DNA of 64,000 bases from Cronobacter condimenti 1330 (lineage in GTDB: Bacteria > Pseudomonadota > Gammaproteobacteria > Enterobacterales > Enterobacteriaceae): assembly GCF_001277255.1 (NCBI RefSeq), contig NZ_CP012264.1, positions 3,782,001 to 3,846,000 of the forward strand, read 5' to 3'. Below, piece after piece: positions 53,226 to 61,023 of the stretch. Under the pieces are notes generated by a model. It was not told where the DNA came from. It saw only the letters and a list, made by a program, of their open reading frames with translations, and made no database searches. The translations under genes and the position numbers were made by a program. Every line of letters begins with the position of its first letter. Position 1 is the stretch's first letter.

Positions 53226-54527
53226 ATGATAGTTGTCGAACTTATCATCGTCTTACTGGCCATTTTTCTTGGCGCCAGGCTTGGGGGAATCGGCATAGGG
53301 TATGCCGGTGGGCTAGGGGTATTAGTTCTCGCCGCCATTGGGGTCAAACCCGGCAACATTCCTTTTGACGTTATTTCCATCATCATGGCGGTCATCGCCG
53401 CGATCTCGGCGATGCAGGTGGCAGGCGGCCTGGATTTCCTGGTCAACCAGACGGAAAAGCTGCTGCGCAAGAACCCGAAATACATCACGATTCTGGCGCC
53501 GATTGTTACCTATTTTCTGACCATTTTTGCCGGCACCGGCAATATCTCCCTGGCGACGCTGCCGGTTATCGCCGAAGTGGCGAAAGAGCAAGGCGTGAAG
53601 CCCTGCCGTCCGCTTTCTACGGCGGTAGTCGCCGCACAGATTGCCATTACTGCCTCGCCGATTTCTGCCGCGGTGGTGTATATGTCCTCGGTCATGGAAG
53701 GCCACGGCGTCAGCTACATCCATTTGCTGATGATCGTGATGCCCTCCACGCTTGCCGCAGTCCTGGTGATGTCATTTCTGGTTTCTGTTCTGTTTAACTC
53801 AAAGCTCTCTGACGACCCGGTTTATCAGAAGCGCCTTTCGGAAGGGCTGATTGAACTGCGCGGCGATAAACAGATTGAGATCAAACCGCGCGCCAAATCC
53901 TCTGTCTGGCTGTTCCTGTTGGGTGTCGTTTGCGTTGTGGCCTACGCCATTATCAACAGCCCGAGCCTGGGGCTGGTCGCGAAACCGCTGATGAATACCA
54001 CCAGCGCCATTCTTATTATCATGCTGAGCGTCGCGACGCTCATCACGCTTCTCTGCCGAGTGGAGACAGACAGCATTCTCAACTCCAGCACGTTTAAAGC
54101 CGGGATGAGCGCCTGCATCTGTATTCTGGGCGTTGCATGGCTTGGCGATACGTTTGTTTCAGCCAATATCGACTGGATCAAAGAGACCGCAGGCAGTGTG
54201 ATTCAGGGGCATCCGTGGCTGCTGGCGTTAATTTTCTTTATCGCGTCTGCGCTGCTTTACTCGCAGGCGGCAACCGCCAAAGCGCTGATGCCGATGGCGC
54301 TGGCGCTGAATGTATCGCCGCTCACTGCCGTGGCCTCCTTTGCCGCCGTCTCCGGGCTTTTTATTCTGCCAACCTACCCAACGCTGGTCGCGGCCGTTCA
54401 GATGGACGACACCGGCACCACACGCATTGGACGCTTCGTCTTTAACCACCCATTCTTTATTCCGGGCACGCTTGGCGTCGTCTTGTCAGTCTGCTTCGGT
54501 TTCCTGCTGGGCAGCGTCATGTTGTAA
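53226..54527 (+). CDS. dcuA: Anaerobic C4-dicarboxylate transporter DcuA
   Basis: Inner-membrane antiporter of 433 aa (E. coli 433), about ten hydrophobic segments. It exchanges aspartate, fumarate or malate for succinate and supplies aspartate to AspA. Conserved stretches include LGGIGIGYAGGLGVLVLAAIGVKPG and FAGTGNISLATLPVIAEVAKEQG. It lies 112 bp after aspA. Confidence 0.97.
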   Translation: MIVVELIIVLLAIFLGARLGGIGIGYAGGLGVLVLAAIGVKPGNIPFDVISIIMAVIAAISAMQVAGGLDFLVNQTEKLLRKNPKYITILAPIVTYFLTIFAGTGNISLATLPVIAEVAKEQGVKPCRPLSTAVVAAQIAITASPISAAVVYMSSVMEGHGVSYIHLLMIVMPSTLAAVLVMSFLVSVLFNSKLSDDPVYQKRLSEGLIELRGDKQIEIKPRAKSSVWLFLLGVVCVVAYAIINSPSLGLVAKPLMNTTSAILIIMLSVATLITLLCRVETDSILNSSTFKAGMSACICILGVAWLGDTFVSANIDWIKETAGSVIQGHPWLLALIFFIASALLYSQAATAKALMPMALALNVSPLTAVASFAAVSGLFILPTYPTLVAAVQMDDTGTTRIGRFVFNHPFFIPGTLGVVLSVCFGFLLGSVML

Positions 54528-54536
54528 CGCGGTTTG

Positions 54537-54557
54537 GGGCGCTGCGGCGCCCTTTTT
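54537..54557 (+). terminator. Terminator of dcuA
   Basis: GGGCGC, a 4-base loop and GCGCCC followed by five T, 12 bp past the dcuA stop. Confidence 0.82.
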
Positions 54558-54651
54558 CTTGCGTCGTAACCTGCGCTGACACTCCGTCGCTAACGCGCGC
54601 TCCCCTGCCGTTGTATAGTACCCGTTTGAATATTTCGGGCAGGAGGGCTTT

Positions 54652-54999
54652 ATGCTGGATAAGAACACCGTGACTCACGCCGCGCCAGACGCGGTCGTCG
54701 TACTCTGTACCGCACCGGACGAAGCCACCGCGCAGGAGCTGGCGGCCAAAGCGCTGGGGGAGCAGCTCGCCGCCTGCGTAACGCTGCTGCCGGGCGCCAC
54801 ATCGCTCTACTACTGGGAAGGGAAACTGGAGCAGGAGTATGAAGTACAGATGGTGCTGAAAAGCGATACCGCACGTCAGCAGGCGCTACTGACATGCCTT
54901 AAAACGCACCACCCTTACCAGACCCCCGAATTGCTTGTGATCCCTGTCATTCACGGAGACGAAGACTACCTCTCATGGCTCAACGCATCCTTACGCTGA
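54652..54999 (+). CDS. cutA: Divalent-cation tolerance protein CutA
   Basis: Trimeric PII-like protein of 115 aa (E. coli 112). Conserved segments are VVLCTAPDEATAQELA, GATSLYYWEGKLEQEYEVQMVLK and HPYQTPELLVIPV. It binds copper in vitro and was linked to metal tolerance; its true role is unclear. AGGAGGG precedes the ATG. Its last 25 bases overlap dsbD, so the two are coupled. Confidence 0.95.
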   Translation: MLDKNTVTHAAPDAVVVLCTAPDEATAQELAAKALGEQLAACVTLLPGATSLYYWEGKLEQEYEVQMVLKSDTARQQALLTCLKTHHPYQTPELLVIPVIHGDEDYLSWLNASLR

Positions 55000-56786
55000 T
55001 CCTGCTTTTTTGCAGCGCTCAGGCCTCTGCCGGGCTGTTCAGTCAGCAAAACGCTTCACAATTTGTGCCTGCAGATCAGGCCTTCGCGTTTGATTTTCAG
55101 CAGCAGCAACACCAACTGACGCTGAACTGGCAGATTAAGCCGGGCTATTACCTCTATCGCCAGCAAATCCGCATTACGCCAGCTAATGCCCGCGTCGATG
55201 CGCCCTCACTGCCCGCAGGCGAGCCGCACGAGGACGAGTTTTTCGGTAAGAGCGAGATTTATCGCGACACGCTCACTGTGCCGGTCACGGTGAAGCAGGC
55301 CTCGTCCGGCGCGACGCTGAGCGTGACGTATCAGGGCTGCGCTGAGGCAGGATTTTGCTATCCGCCGGAAACCCGCAGCATCCCGCTGAGCGCCATCGCG
55401 CACGATGAAACGCAGACAACGGACACGCGCCCGTCAGCACCGCGCGCCGATACCGGCAGCGTCACGAGACCTCACGCCCAGGAAAATGCCGCATCCCGTG
55501 CGGAACCTGACGCCCTCCAGCCCCCGCGCCCTGGCGAGGAGAGAGATGAGGTGAGGGGCGACGCGCCCTCCGCCACGCTGCCCTTCTCTGCCCTCTGGGC
55601 GCTGCTTATCGGTATCGGCGTCGCCTTTACGCCTTGCGTGCTGCCCATGTACCCACTTATCTCCGGCATCGTGCTGGGTGGCGAAAAACGCCTTTCCACC
55701 GGCCGCGCGCTGCTGCTGGCACTGGTCTACGTTCAGGGTATGGCGCTCACCTATACCGCGCTCGGGCTGGTTGTCGCCGCCGCAGGTCTGCAATTTCAGG
55801 CTGCGCTGCAAAGTCCGTGGGTACTGATCTCGCTTTCCGTTGTATTTACCCTGCTGGCGCTTTCGATGTTCGGGCTCTTTACCCTGCAACTGCCCGCGTC
55901 GCTGCAAACTCGTCTGACGCTAATGAGCAATCGCCAGCGCGGCGGCTCGCCGGGCGGCGTCTTTGCGATGGGCGCGATTGCCGGGCTCATCTGCTCGCCC
56001 TGCACCACCGCGCCGCTCAGCGCCATCCTGTTGTACATCGCCCAGAGCGGTAATCTGTGGCTTGGCGGCGGCACGCTCTATCTTTACGCACTCGGCATGG
56101 GCCTGCCGCTGATGCTGGTCACGGTGTTCGGCAACCGGCTGCTGCCAAAAAGCGGTCCGTGGATGGAGCAGGTCAAAACCGCGTTCGGCTTTGTTATCCT
56201 CGCTCTGCCGGTGTTTCTGCTGGAGCGCGTGCTGGGCGACCCCTGGGGCCTGCGGCTCTGGAGCGCACTCGGCATCGCCTTCTTTGGCTGGGCGTTTATC
56301 GTAAGCCTGAATGCCGTGAAGCCCTGGATGCGCGTGCTGCAAATTATCCTGCTCGGCGCAGCGCTTATCTGCGCACGCCCATTGCAGGACTGGGCTTTCG
56401 GCGCGCCTGCCAGCGATACGCAGACGCATCTGGCATTTGAGCGCATCGTGACCACCGCCGACCTCGACCAGGCGCTGGCGCAGGCCAGGGGCAAACCAGT
56501 GATGCTTGATCTCTACGCCGACTGGTGTGTCGCCTGCAAAGAGTTTGAGAAATATACGTTCAGCGCGCCGGCGGTTCAGCGTGCCCTGAATGGCGCTGTG
56601 CTGTTGCAGGCTGATGTAACCGCCAACGGCGCAGCAGATATCGCCCTGTTAAAACGCCTGAATGTGCTTGGCTTGCCTACGATTATTTTCTTTGATGCGC
56701 AGGGCAACGAGCTCCCGCAGTCGCGCGTCACCGGCTTTATGGACGCGCCCGCTTTCGCCGCGCATTTGCACAATCGCCTGCGGTAA
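54975..56786 (+). CDS. dsbD: Thiol:disulfide interchange protein DsbD
   Basis: Carries electrons from cytoplasmic thioredoxin to periplasmic DsbC, DsbG and CcmG. 603 aa against about 565 in E. coli. Signal peptide (about 1-19), periplasmic alpha domain with CAEAGFC, eight-helix core with C221 (FTPCVLP) and C343 (ICSPCTTAP), and a periplasmic thioredoxin-like gamma domain with C518-V-A-C521. The extra length is in the linker (about 140-200), partly encoded by a repeat-like sequence. It overlaps the end of cutA by 25 bp. Confidence 0.96.
   Translation: MAQRILTLILLFCSAQASAGLFSQQNASQFVPADQAFAFDFQQQQHQLTLNWQIKPGYYLYRQQIRITPANARVDAPSLPAGEPHEDEFFGKSEIYRDTLTVPVTVKQASSGATLSVTYQGCAEAGFCYPPETRSIPLSAIAHDETQTTDTRPSAPRADTGSVTRPHAQENAASRAEPDALQPPRPGEERDEVRGDAPSATLPFSALWALLIGIGVAFTPCVLPMYPLISGIVLGGEKRLSTGRALLLALVYVQGMALTYTALGLVVAAAGLQFQAALQSPWVLISLSVVFTLLALSMFGLFTLQLPASLQTRLTLMSNRQRGGSPGGVFAMGAIAGLICSPCTTAPLSAILLYIAQSGNLWLGGGTLYLYALGMGLPLMLVTVFGNRLLPKSGPWMEQVKTAFGFVILALPVFLLERVLGDPWGLRLWSALGIAFFGWAFIVSLNAVKPWMRVLQIILLGAALICARPLQDWAFGAPASDTQTHLAFERIVTTADLDQALAQARGKPVMLDLYADWCVACKEFEKYTFSAPAVQRALNGAVLLQADVTANGAADIALLKRLNVLGLPTIIFFDAQGNELPQSRVTGFMDAPAFAAHLHNRLR
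55513..55557. repeat. Imperfect palindrome inside dsbD linker
   Basis: CCCTCCAGCCCCCGCGCCC faces GGAGAGAGATGAGGTGAGGG across a short centre, an imperfect inverted repeat resembling the CCCTCACC-type intergenic palindromes of enterobacteria. It is read in frame as part of the periplasmic linker. The call rests on appearance only. Confidence 0.4.
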
Positions 56787-56836
56787 ACAACACTTGGGTG
56801 GGAGAAACCGTTGGGCTAAACGGAGAGGAGTAGACC

Positions 56837-57412
56837 GTGCAACGTGAAGAAGTTCTGGAGCAGGCCCTGCATGTCCTTGAACAGGAAGGGATTGCCAATA
56901 CCACACCAGAAATGGTGGCCGCAGCCGCGCAGTGCCCTGCTGACGAGCTGCAACGTTACTGGCCAGATCGCGAAGCGCTGCTTTATGACGCGCTGCGTTA
57001 TTTGAGCCAGCGCGTGGATGCCTGGCGTCGGCAGTTGATTTATGACGACGCCTTGAGCGCCGAGCAGAAGCTGATGGCGCGCTATCAGGCGTTGACGGAT
57101 TGTGTTAGCCAGGACCGTTATCCGGGCTGCCTGTTTATCGCCGCCTGTACCTTTTACCCGGAGGCGTCGCACCCGATTCATCAGCTGGCCGATAACCAAA
57201 AGCGCGCCGCGTATCAATACACCCATGAACTGCTGACGCAGCTTGAAGTGGACGACCCGGCGATGGTCGCAGAGCAGATGGAACTGGTGCTGGAGGGCTG
57301 TCTGAGCCGGCTTCTGGTTAAACGCAGCCAGGCGGATGTCGATACCGCACGCCGCCTCGCTGAAGATATTTTGCGTTTCGCCCAGTGCCGTCAGGGCGGC
57401 GCACTGACCTGA
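56837..57412 (+). CDS. yjdC: TetR-type transcriptional regulator YjdC
   Basis: 191 aa as in E. coli YjdC. The N-terminal DNA-binding domain (about 1-50; VLEQALHVLEQEGIANTTPEMVAAAAQCPADELQRYWPDREALLYDAL) is TetR-like, with a helical effector domain after it (GCLFIAACTFYPEASHP). The start is GTG after GGAGAGGAG. It follows dsbD by 50 bp and could share the cutA-dsbD transcript. Its targets and ligand are unknown. Confidence 0.92.
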   Translation: MQREEVLEQALHVLEQEGIANTTPEMVAAAAQCPADELQRYWPDREALLYDALRYLSQRVDAWRRQLIYDDALSAEQKLMARYQALTDCVSQDRYPGCLFIAACTFYPEASHPIHQLADNQKRAAYQYTHELLTQLEVDDPAMVAEQMELVLEGCLSRLLVKRSQADVDTARRLAEDILRFAQCRQGGALT

Positions 57413-57414
57413 TA

Positions 57415-57434
57415 AGCGCCCTCAGGGCGTTTTT
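57415..57434 (+). terminator. Terminator after yjdC
   Basis: AGCGCCCTCAGGGCGTTTTTG forms a short GC-rich hairpin followed by T, directly after the yjdC stop. Confidence 0.72.
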
Positions 57435-57487
57435 GCCTGAAAAGCAGCCAGTCAGCACAAATTTAAGGATTTTTTGTGACAAAGCCG

Positions 57488-57516
57488 TTGACGCCTTCGG
57501 GCCTTTACGGTTTAAT
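57488..57516 (+). promoter_or_regulatory. Sigma-70 promoter of tRNA-Phe
   Basis: TTGACG, a 17-base spacer and TTTAAT are followed by the GC-rich discriminator GCGCCCC, 10 bp before the tRNA. This fits a stringently controlled stable-RNA promoter. Confidence 0.8.
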
Positions 57517-57526
57517 GCGCCCCGTT

Positions 57527-57602
57527 GCCCGGATAGCTCAGTCGGTAGAGCAGGGGATTGAAAATCCCCGTGTCCTTGGTTCGATTCCGAGTCCGGGCAC
57601 CA
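57527..57602 (+). tRNA. pheU: tRNA-Phe (GAA)
   Basis: 76-nt cloverleaf with GCCCGGA acceptor, D-loop AGTCGGTAGA, anticodon loop TTGAAAA (GAA), T-loop TTCGATT and encoded CCA. It appears identical to E. coli pheU, which lies next to yjdC there too. pheU is a known island-integration site, but no integrase or repeated 3' end is seen downstream. Confidence 0.98.
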
Positions 57603-57615
57603 CTAAATTCTAAAG

Positions 57616-57639
57616 AACCCGCCCAAAAGGCGGGTTTTT
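57616..57639 (+). terminator. Terminator of tRNA-Phe
   Basis: AACCCGCC, a 5-base loop, GGCGGGTT and T tract, 14 bp past the tRNA. Confidence 0.88.
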
Positions 57640-57786
57640 GCTTTTTGGGCTCCGGGCTCTCCATCGAACACCTTCTTCCCTTCGCCGCACACATTACCCC
57701 TTTCTGAACCGTTACATCGCCTCCTCTGCTGGTTTCGCCCTCTTTCATCGTTATACTTGCTGAATACTAATTCACGGAATCACTGC

Positions 57787-58749
57787 ATGTCGACTGCCAT
57801 CCTGAATCGCCGCTGGCAACGCCCAGGCGTGTTGCTGCTGGCGCTCTGCGCGCTGGGGATCGGTTTTTTCCTCTGGAGCCACTGGAGCGCGTTTCTTCAG
57901 TGGGCGTTCAGCCTGCAAATCACCCTGCACCGCTATCTGGTGCTCTATCTTTTGCAGCTCAATAATCATCAGTACACCGGCGGCCTCTGGCTTATCAGCG
58001 GCGCGTTTATTTACGGCGTGCTGCATGCTATCGGGCCGGGACACGGCAAATTTATCGTCAGCGCCTGGCTTGCCACCAATCGCGAAAACCTCTTTGCGGC
58101 ACGGCTGGTGCCGGTTGCGGGTAGCCTGATGCAGGGCATCAGCGCCATTGCGTTTGTTTTTATTCTGGCGGTCGGTTTCAACCTGGCGTCAGGCGATCTC
58201 AGCCAGAGCCGCTGGTATCTTGAAAAAGCGAGCGCGCTGCTTATTGGCGCGTTCGGGCTGTTTCTTATTCTGCGTGCCGCAAGAAGCCTGCGTGCGCCGC
58301 GCTTAAACATTCATGCGTTGAAACCCATTGAGGCACACCCGGACCACTGCGGCTGCGGTCACCATGGCGTCGGCCAGACGGCGCCCGGCAGCGACTGGCG
58401 CGCGCGCCTCGGCGTCATTATCGCCATCGGCGCGCGGCCCTGTAGCGGCGCCATCATGATTATGTTGTTTGCTAACGCGCTCGGCATGGTGAGTTGGGGC
58501 ATAGCGGCGGTGATGACAATGGCGCTCGGGACGGCGCTGTCGATTATGGCGCTGTCGCTCGGCGTGCAGTATGCGAGAAACGCCACCACGCGGCTGTTTG
58601 ACCACGGGGTGTCAGCGCGTGAGGCGCAGCGCATCGCGGCGCTGTTGCGGATCGTCGGCGGGCTGGCGCTGCTTATCTTCGCCGCCGTACTGTTCTTAAC
58701 GGTGATTCCGGTCAGCCCCAACGGCGATTACATCGCCGCTGGCTGTTGA
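57787..58749 (+). CDS. NicO-family nickel/cobalt transporter
   Basis: Membrane protein of 320 aa with about six hydrophobic segments. It belongs to the NicO/RcnA-like nickel-cobalt transporter group: GVLHAIGPGHGKFIVSAWLATN in an early helix and GARPCSGAIMIMLFANALG in a later one. A loop between them, HPDHCGCGHHGVGQ, is rich in His and Cys and could bind metal. Import or export cannot be told from sequence. The ATG at 57787 follows CGGAAT. It sits after tRNA-Phe, where E. coli has cad genes, with no metalloregulator adjacent. Confidence 0.82.
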   Translation: MSTAILNRRWQRPGVLLLALCALGIGFFLWSHWSAFLQWAFSLQITLHRYLVLYLLQLNNHQYTGGLWLISGAFIYGVLHAIGPGHGKFIVSAWLATNRENLFAARLVPVAGSLMQGISAIAFVFILAVGFNLASGDLSQSRWYLEKASALLIGAFGLFLILRAARSLRAPRLNIHALKPIEAHPDHCGCGHHGVGQTAPGSDWRARLGVIIAIGARPCSGAIMIMLFANALGMVSWGIAAVMTMALGTALSIMALSLGVQYARNATTRLFDHGVSAREAQRIAALLRIVGGLALLIFAAVLFLTVIPVSPNGDYIAAGC

Positions 58750-58859
58750 GCGCGTAATGCCACAACCGGATAACAGAGAAGAGCACTGTCGCCTGCTACA
58801 CTCGAAAACGCGAGCCGGGGAACCGGCTCCTTTCCTTACTCATCGCGCGGGATAACACT

Positions 58860-59726
58860 ATGTCTCAAAACGAATATCAGCCACCTGAAGTCTGGACCTG
58901 GGAGCCGCAATCTGGCGGTGCCTTTGCAAATATTAACCGCCCTGTCGCCGGGCCGACGCATGAGAAAACGCTGCCGGTTGGCAAACACCCGTTGCAGCTC
59001 TATTCGCTCGGCACGCCTAATGGCCAGAAAGTGACCATTCTGCTGGAAGAGCTGCTGGCGCTTGGTATTAGCGGCGCGGAATATGACGCGCACCTGATTC
59101 GCATTGGCGAAGGCGATCAATTCTCCAGCGGTTTTGTGGACGTCAACCCGAACTCTAAAATCCCGGCGCTGCTGGACCACTCCGTCACCCCGGCGGTGCG
59201 CGTGTTTGAATCCGGCGCCATTCTGCTTTATCTCGCGGATAAATTCGGGCATTTCCTGCCGGAAGACTACGCCGGACGCGCCGAAGCGCTGAACTGGTTA
59301 TTCTGGCTGCAAGGCTCGGCGCCGTATCTCGGCGGCGGCTTCGGTCATTTTTATCACTATGCGCCGCAAAAAATCGAATACGCCATTAACCGCTTCACGA
59401 TGGAAGCCAAGCGTCAGCTCGACGTACTGGACCGCCAGCTCGCGCAGCATCGTTATATCGCGGGCGACGAATACTCCATCGCAGATATCGCCATCTGGCC
59501 GTGGTATGGCAACGTGATTATCGGTGGGTTGTATGAGGCGAGCACATTCCTTCAGGTTGATGAATACCAGAACGTGAAGCGCTGGGCACAAGAGGTGGCA
59601 CAACGTCCAGCGGTACAGCGCGGACGTATCGTGAATCGCACGTGGGGGCCGCTTAATGAGCAGCTTCACGAGCGCCATGATGCTTCTGATTTTGAATTAC
59701 GCACCGAAGACAAACGCGGCGCGTAA
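58860..59726 (+). CDS. yghU: Glutathione-dependent disulfide-bond oxidoreductase YghU
   Basis: Nu-class glutathione transferase, 288 aa as in E. coli YghU. It reduces disulfides with two glutathiones bound per active site. N-terminal thioredoxin fold (about 45-125; LYSLGTPNGQKVTILLEELLALG, NPNSKIPALLDH, FESGAILLYLADKFG) and helical C-terminal domain with GDEYSIADIAIWPW. In E. coli yghU lies elsewhere. It ends at a terminator shared with kduI. Confidence 0.95.
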   Translation: MSQNEYQPPEVWTWEPQSGGAFANINRPVAGPTHEKTLPVGKHPLQLYSLGTPNGQKVTILLEELLALGISGAEYDAHLIRIGEGDQFSSGFVDVNPNSKIPALLDHSVTPAVRVFESGAILLYLADKFGHFLPEDYAGRAEALNWLFWLQGSAPYLGGGFGHFYHYAPQKIEYAINRFTMEAKRQLDVLDRQLAQHRYIAGDEYSIADIAIWPWYGNVIIGGLYEASTFLQVDEYQNVKRWAQEVAQRPAVQRGRIVNRTWGPLNEQLHERHDASDFELRTEDKRGA

Positions 59727-59731
59727 ACCAC

Positions 59732-59763
59732 AAAAAAGCCTCGTCAGTGACGAGGCTTTTTTT
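59732..59763. terminator. Bidirectional terminator between yghU and kduI
   Basis: AAAAAAGCCTCGTC and GACGAGGCTTTTTT form a long hairpin with A and T tracts on both sides between convergent genes. Confidence 0.9.
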
Positions 59764-59785
59764 AGGCGCGGAACCGACAAAATGG

Positions 59786-60622
59786 TTAGCGCAGATCTTT
59801 CACGGCGACGTGGTCCATGTCGTCGAACACCTGGTTTTCACCCACCATGCCCCAGATGAACGTATAAGCGCGCGTGCCAACGCCCGAGTGAATCGACCAG
59901 CTCGGCGAAATCACCGCCTGTTCATTCTGCACCACGATATGACGCGTCTCCTGCGGCTGGCCCATCATGTGGAATACGCAGCTGTTCTCTTCCAGCCCGA
60001 AGTAGAAGTAAACCTCCATGCGCCGCTCATGGGTGTGGCACGGCATCGTGTTCCACAGGTTGCCTGGCGCGAGTTCGGTAAGCCCCATGCTGAGCTGGCA
60101 GGTTTCCAGCACGTCCGGAATAAAATACTTATTAATGGTGCGACGGTTGCTGGTGACGTCTTCGCCAAGATGCACCGGCGACACGTCCGCAGGCGTTACG
60201 CGTTTGGTCGGGAATGTGGTGTGCGCTGGCGCGCAGTTATAGTAAAACCGTGCCGGGTTCGCCGTATCGAGGCTTTCAAACACGACTTCTTTCGCGCCTT
60301 TGCCCACATACAGACCATCGCGACTGTTCATTTCATAACGGGTGCCATCCACGGTGATGAGCCCCGGCCCGCCGATATTGATAACGCCCAGTTCACGGCG
60401 TTCCAGAAAATAGCTCACACCCAGTTGCTTGCCTACTTCGCCGCCTACGCTAACGGTGCGGTTTACCGGCATCACGCCGCCTACGATGATGCGGTCGATA
60501 TGGCTGTAAGTCATGGTGTACTCGTCAGCCACAAAAATTTTTTCGATTAAAAACTCTTTGCGCAGCCCGGCGGTATCCAGGGTTTTCGCATGATCGCTAT
60601 GAATGCTTTGACGAACGTCCAT
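59786..60622 (-). CDS. kduI: 5-keto-4-deoxyuronate isomerase KduI
   Basis: Cupin-fold zinc enzyme of 278 aa, as in E. coli, converting 5-keto-4-deoxyuronate to 2,5-diketo-3-deoxygluconate in unsaturated-galacturonate (pectin) breakdown. Metal ligands lie in MPCHTHERRMEVYFYF, with a further His in PSWSIHSGVGT. kduD, its usual partner, is not in the window. It is divergent from kdgT across a 401-bp region with KdgR-like boxes. Confidence 0.97.
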   Translation of the reverse strand: MDVRQSIHSDHAKTLDTAGLRKEFLIEKIFVADEYTMTYSHIDRIIVGGVMPVNRTVSVGGEVGKQLGVSYFLERRELGVINIGGPGLITVDGTRYEMNSRDGLYVGKGAKEVVFESLDTANPARFYYNCAPAHTTFPTKRVTPADVSPVHLGEDVTSNRRTINKYFIPDVLETCQLSMGLTELAPGNLWNTMPCHTHERRMEVYFYFGLEENSCVFHMMGQPQETRHIVVQNEQAVISPSWSIHSGVGTRAYTFIWGMVGENQVFDDMDHVAVKDLR

Positions 60623-60769
60623 TCTGACTCCTCGTGACGTTGCGGGGGGAAAGGTCGCCCCCGATATTAGGTAAGCGTGAAAACGCTAAATTAAATAACA
60701 ATGAATTTACATAAATTTTCGCTGAGTTTGATGCTATCAAATGCGTGAATCAATAATGTGATCAAGATA

Positions 60770-60788
60770 ACCAAAACAGCGTTTCATT
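60770..60788. promoter_or_regulatory. KdgR box-like site (kduI side)
   Basis: ACCAAAACAGCGTTTCATT matches most positions of the KdgR consensus (AATGAAAYATTGTTTCATT type), especially its right half GTTTCATT. It lies 148 bp from kduI. Confidence 0.45.
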
Positions 60789-60943
60789 TCTATTGAATCA
60801 TTATTCCACAAGAGAGATAGTAGCACCAGTTACTTCAATAACGGGATAAGTCACTCACAGACACATCTCAATACCCATAAAAAAGATGATAGCCGCCGTT
60901 ACCTCATTCACGGCTGCCCTACACAGAAAAACTTACTAACACG

Positions 60944-60962
60944 ATGAAAAACCATGTTTTTT
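60944..60962. promoter_or_regulatory. KdgR box-like site (kdgT side)
   Basis: ATGAAAAACCATGTTTTTT has the ATGAAA and TGTTT halves of a KdgR box, 62 bp before the kdgT start. A repressor here would block kdgT until a uronate product such as 2-keto-3-deoxygluconate is present. Confidence 0.5.
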
Positions 60963-61023
60963 GTCGCGGGACACTTTTGACTTTCATTCAGCCAGGGGCT
61001 GAATAATACCGCTGAGGTTTATG

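Larger units (their letters stand above)
60623..61023. other. kduI-kdgT divergent regulatory region
   Basis: 401 bp, AT-rich, without a supported gene. It holds two KdgR-like boxes (60770-60788 and 60944-60962), a TGTGA half-site at 60757-60761 that could be part of a CRP site, and a perfect 8-bp stem-loop (60986-61004) in the kdgT leader. Dual catabolite and uronate control is likely for this pair. Confidence 0.55.

Noticed and set aside
57527..57602. Genomic island integrated at tRNA-Phe
   Set aside because: No integrase, transposase or second copy of the tRNA 3' end is visible within the window.
57512..57748. 78-codon open frame antisense over tRNA-Phe
   Set aside because: It translates the reverse strand of the tRNA and its terminator.
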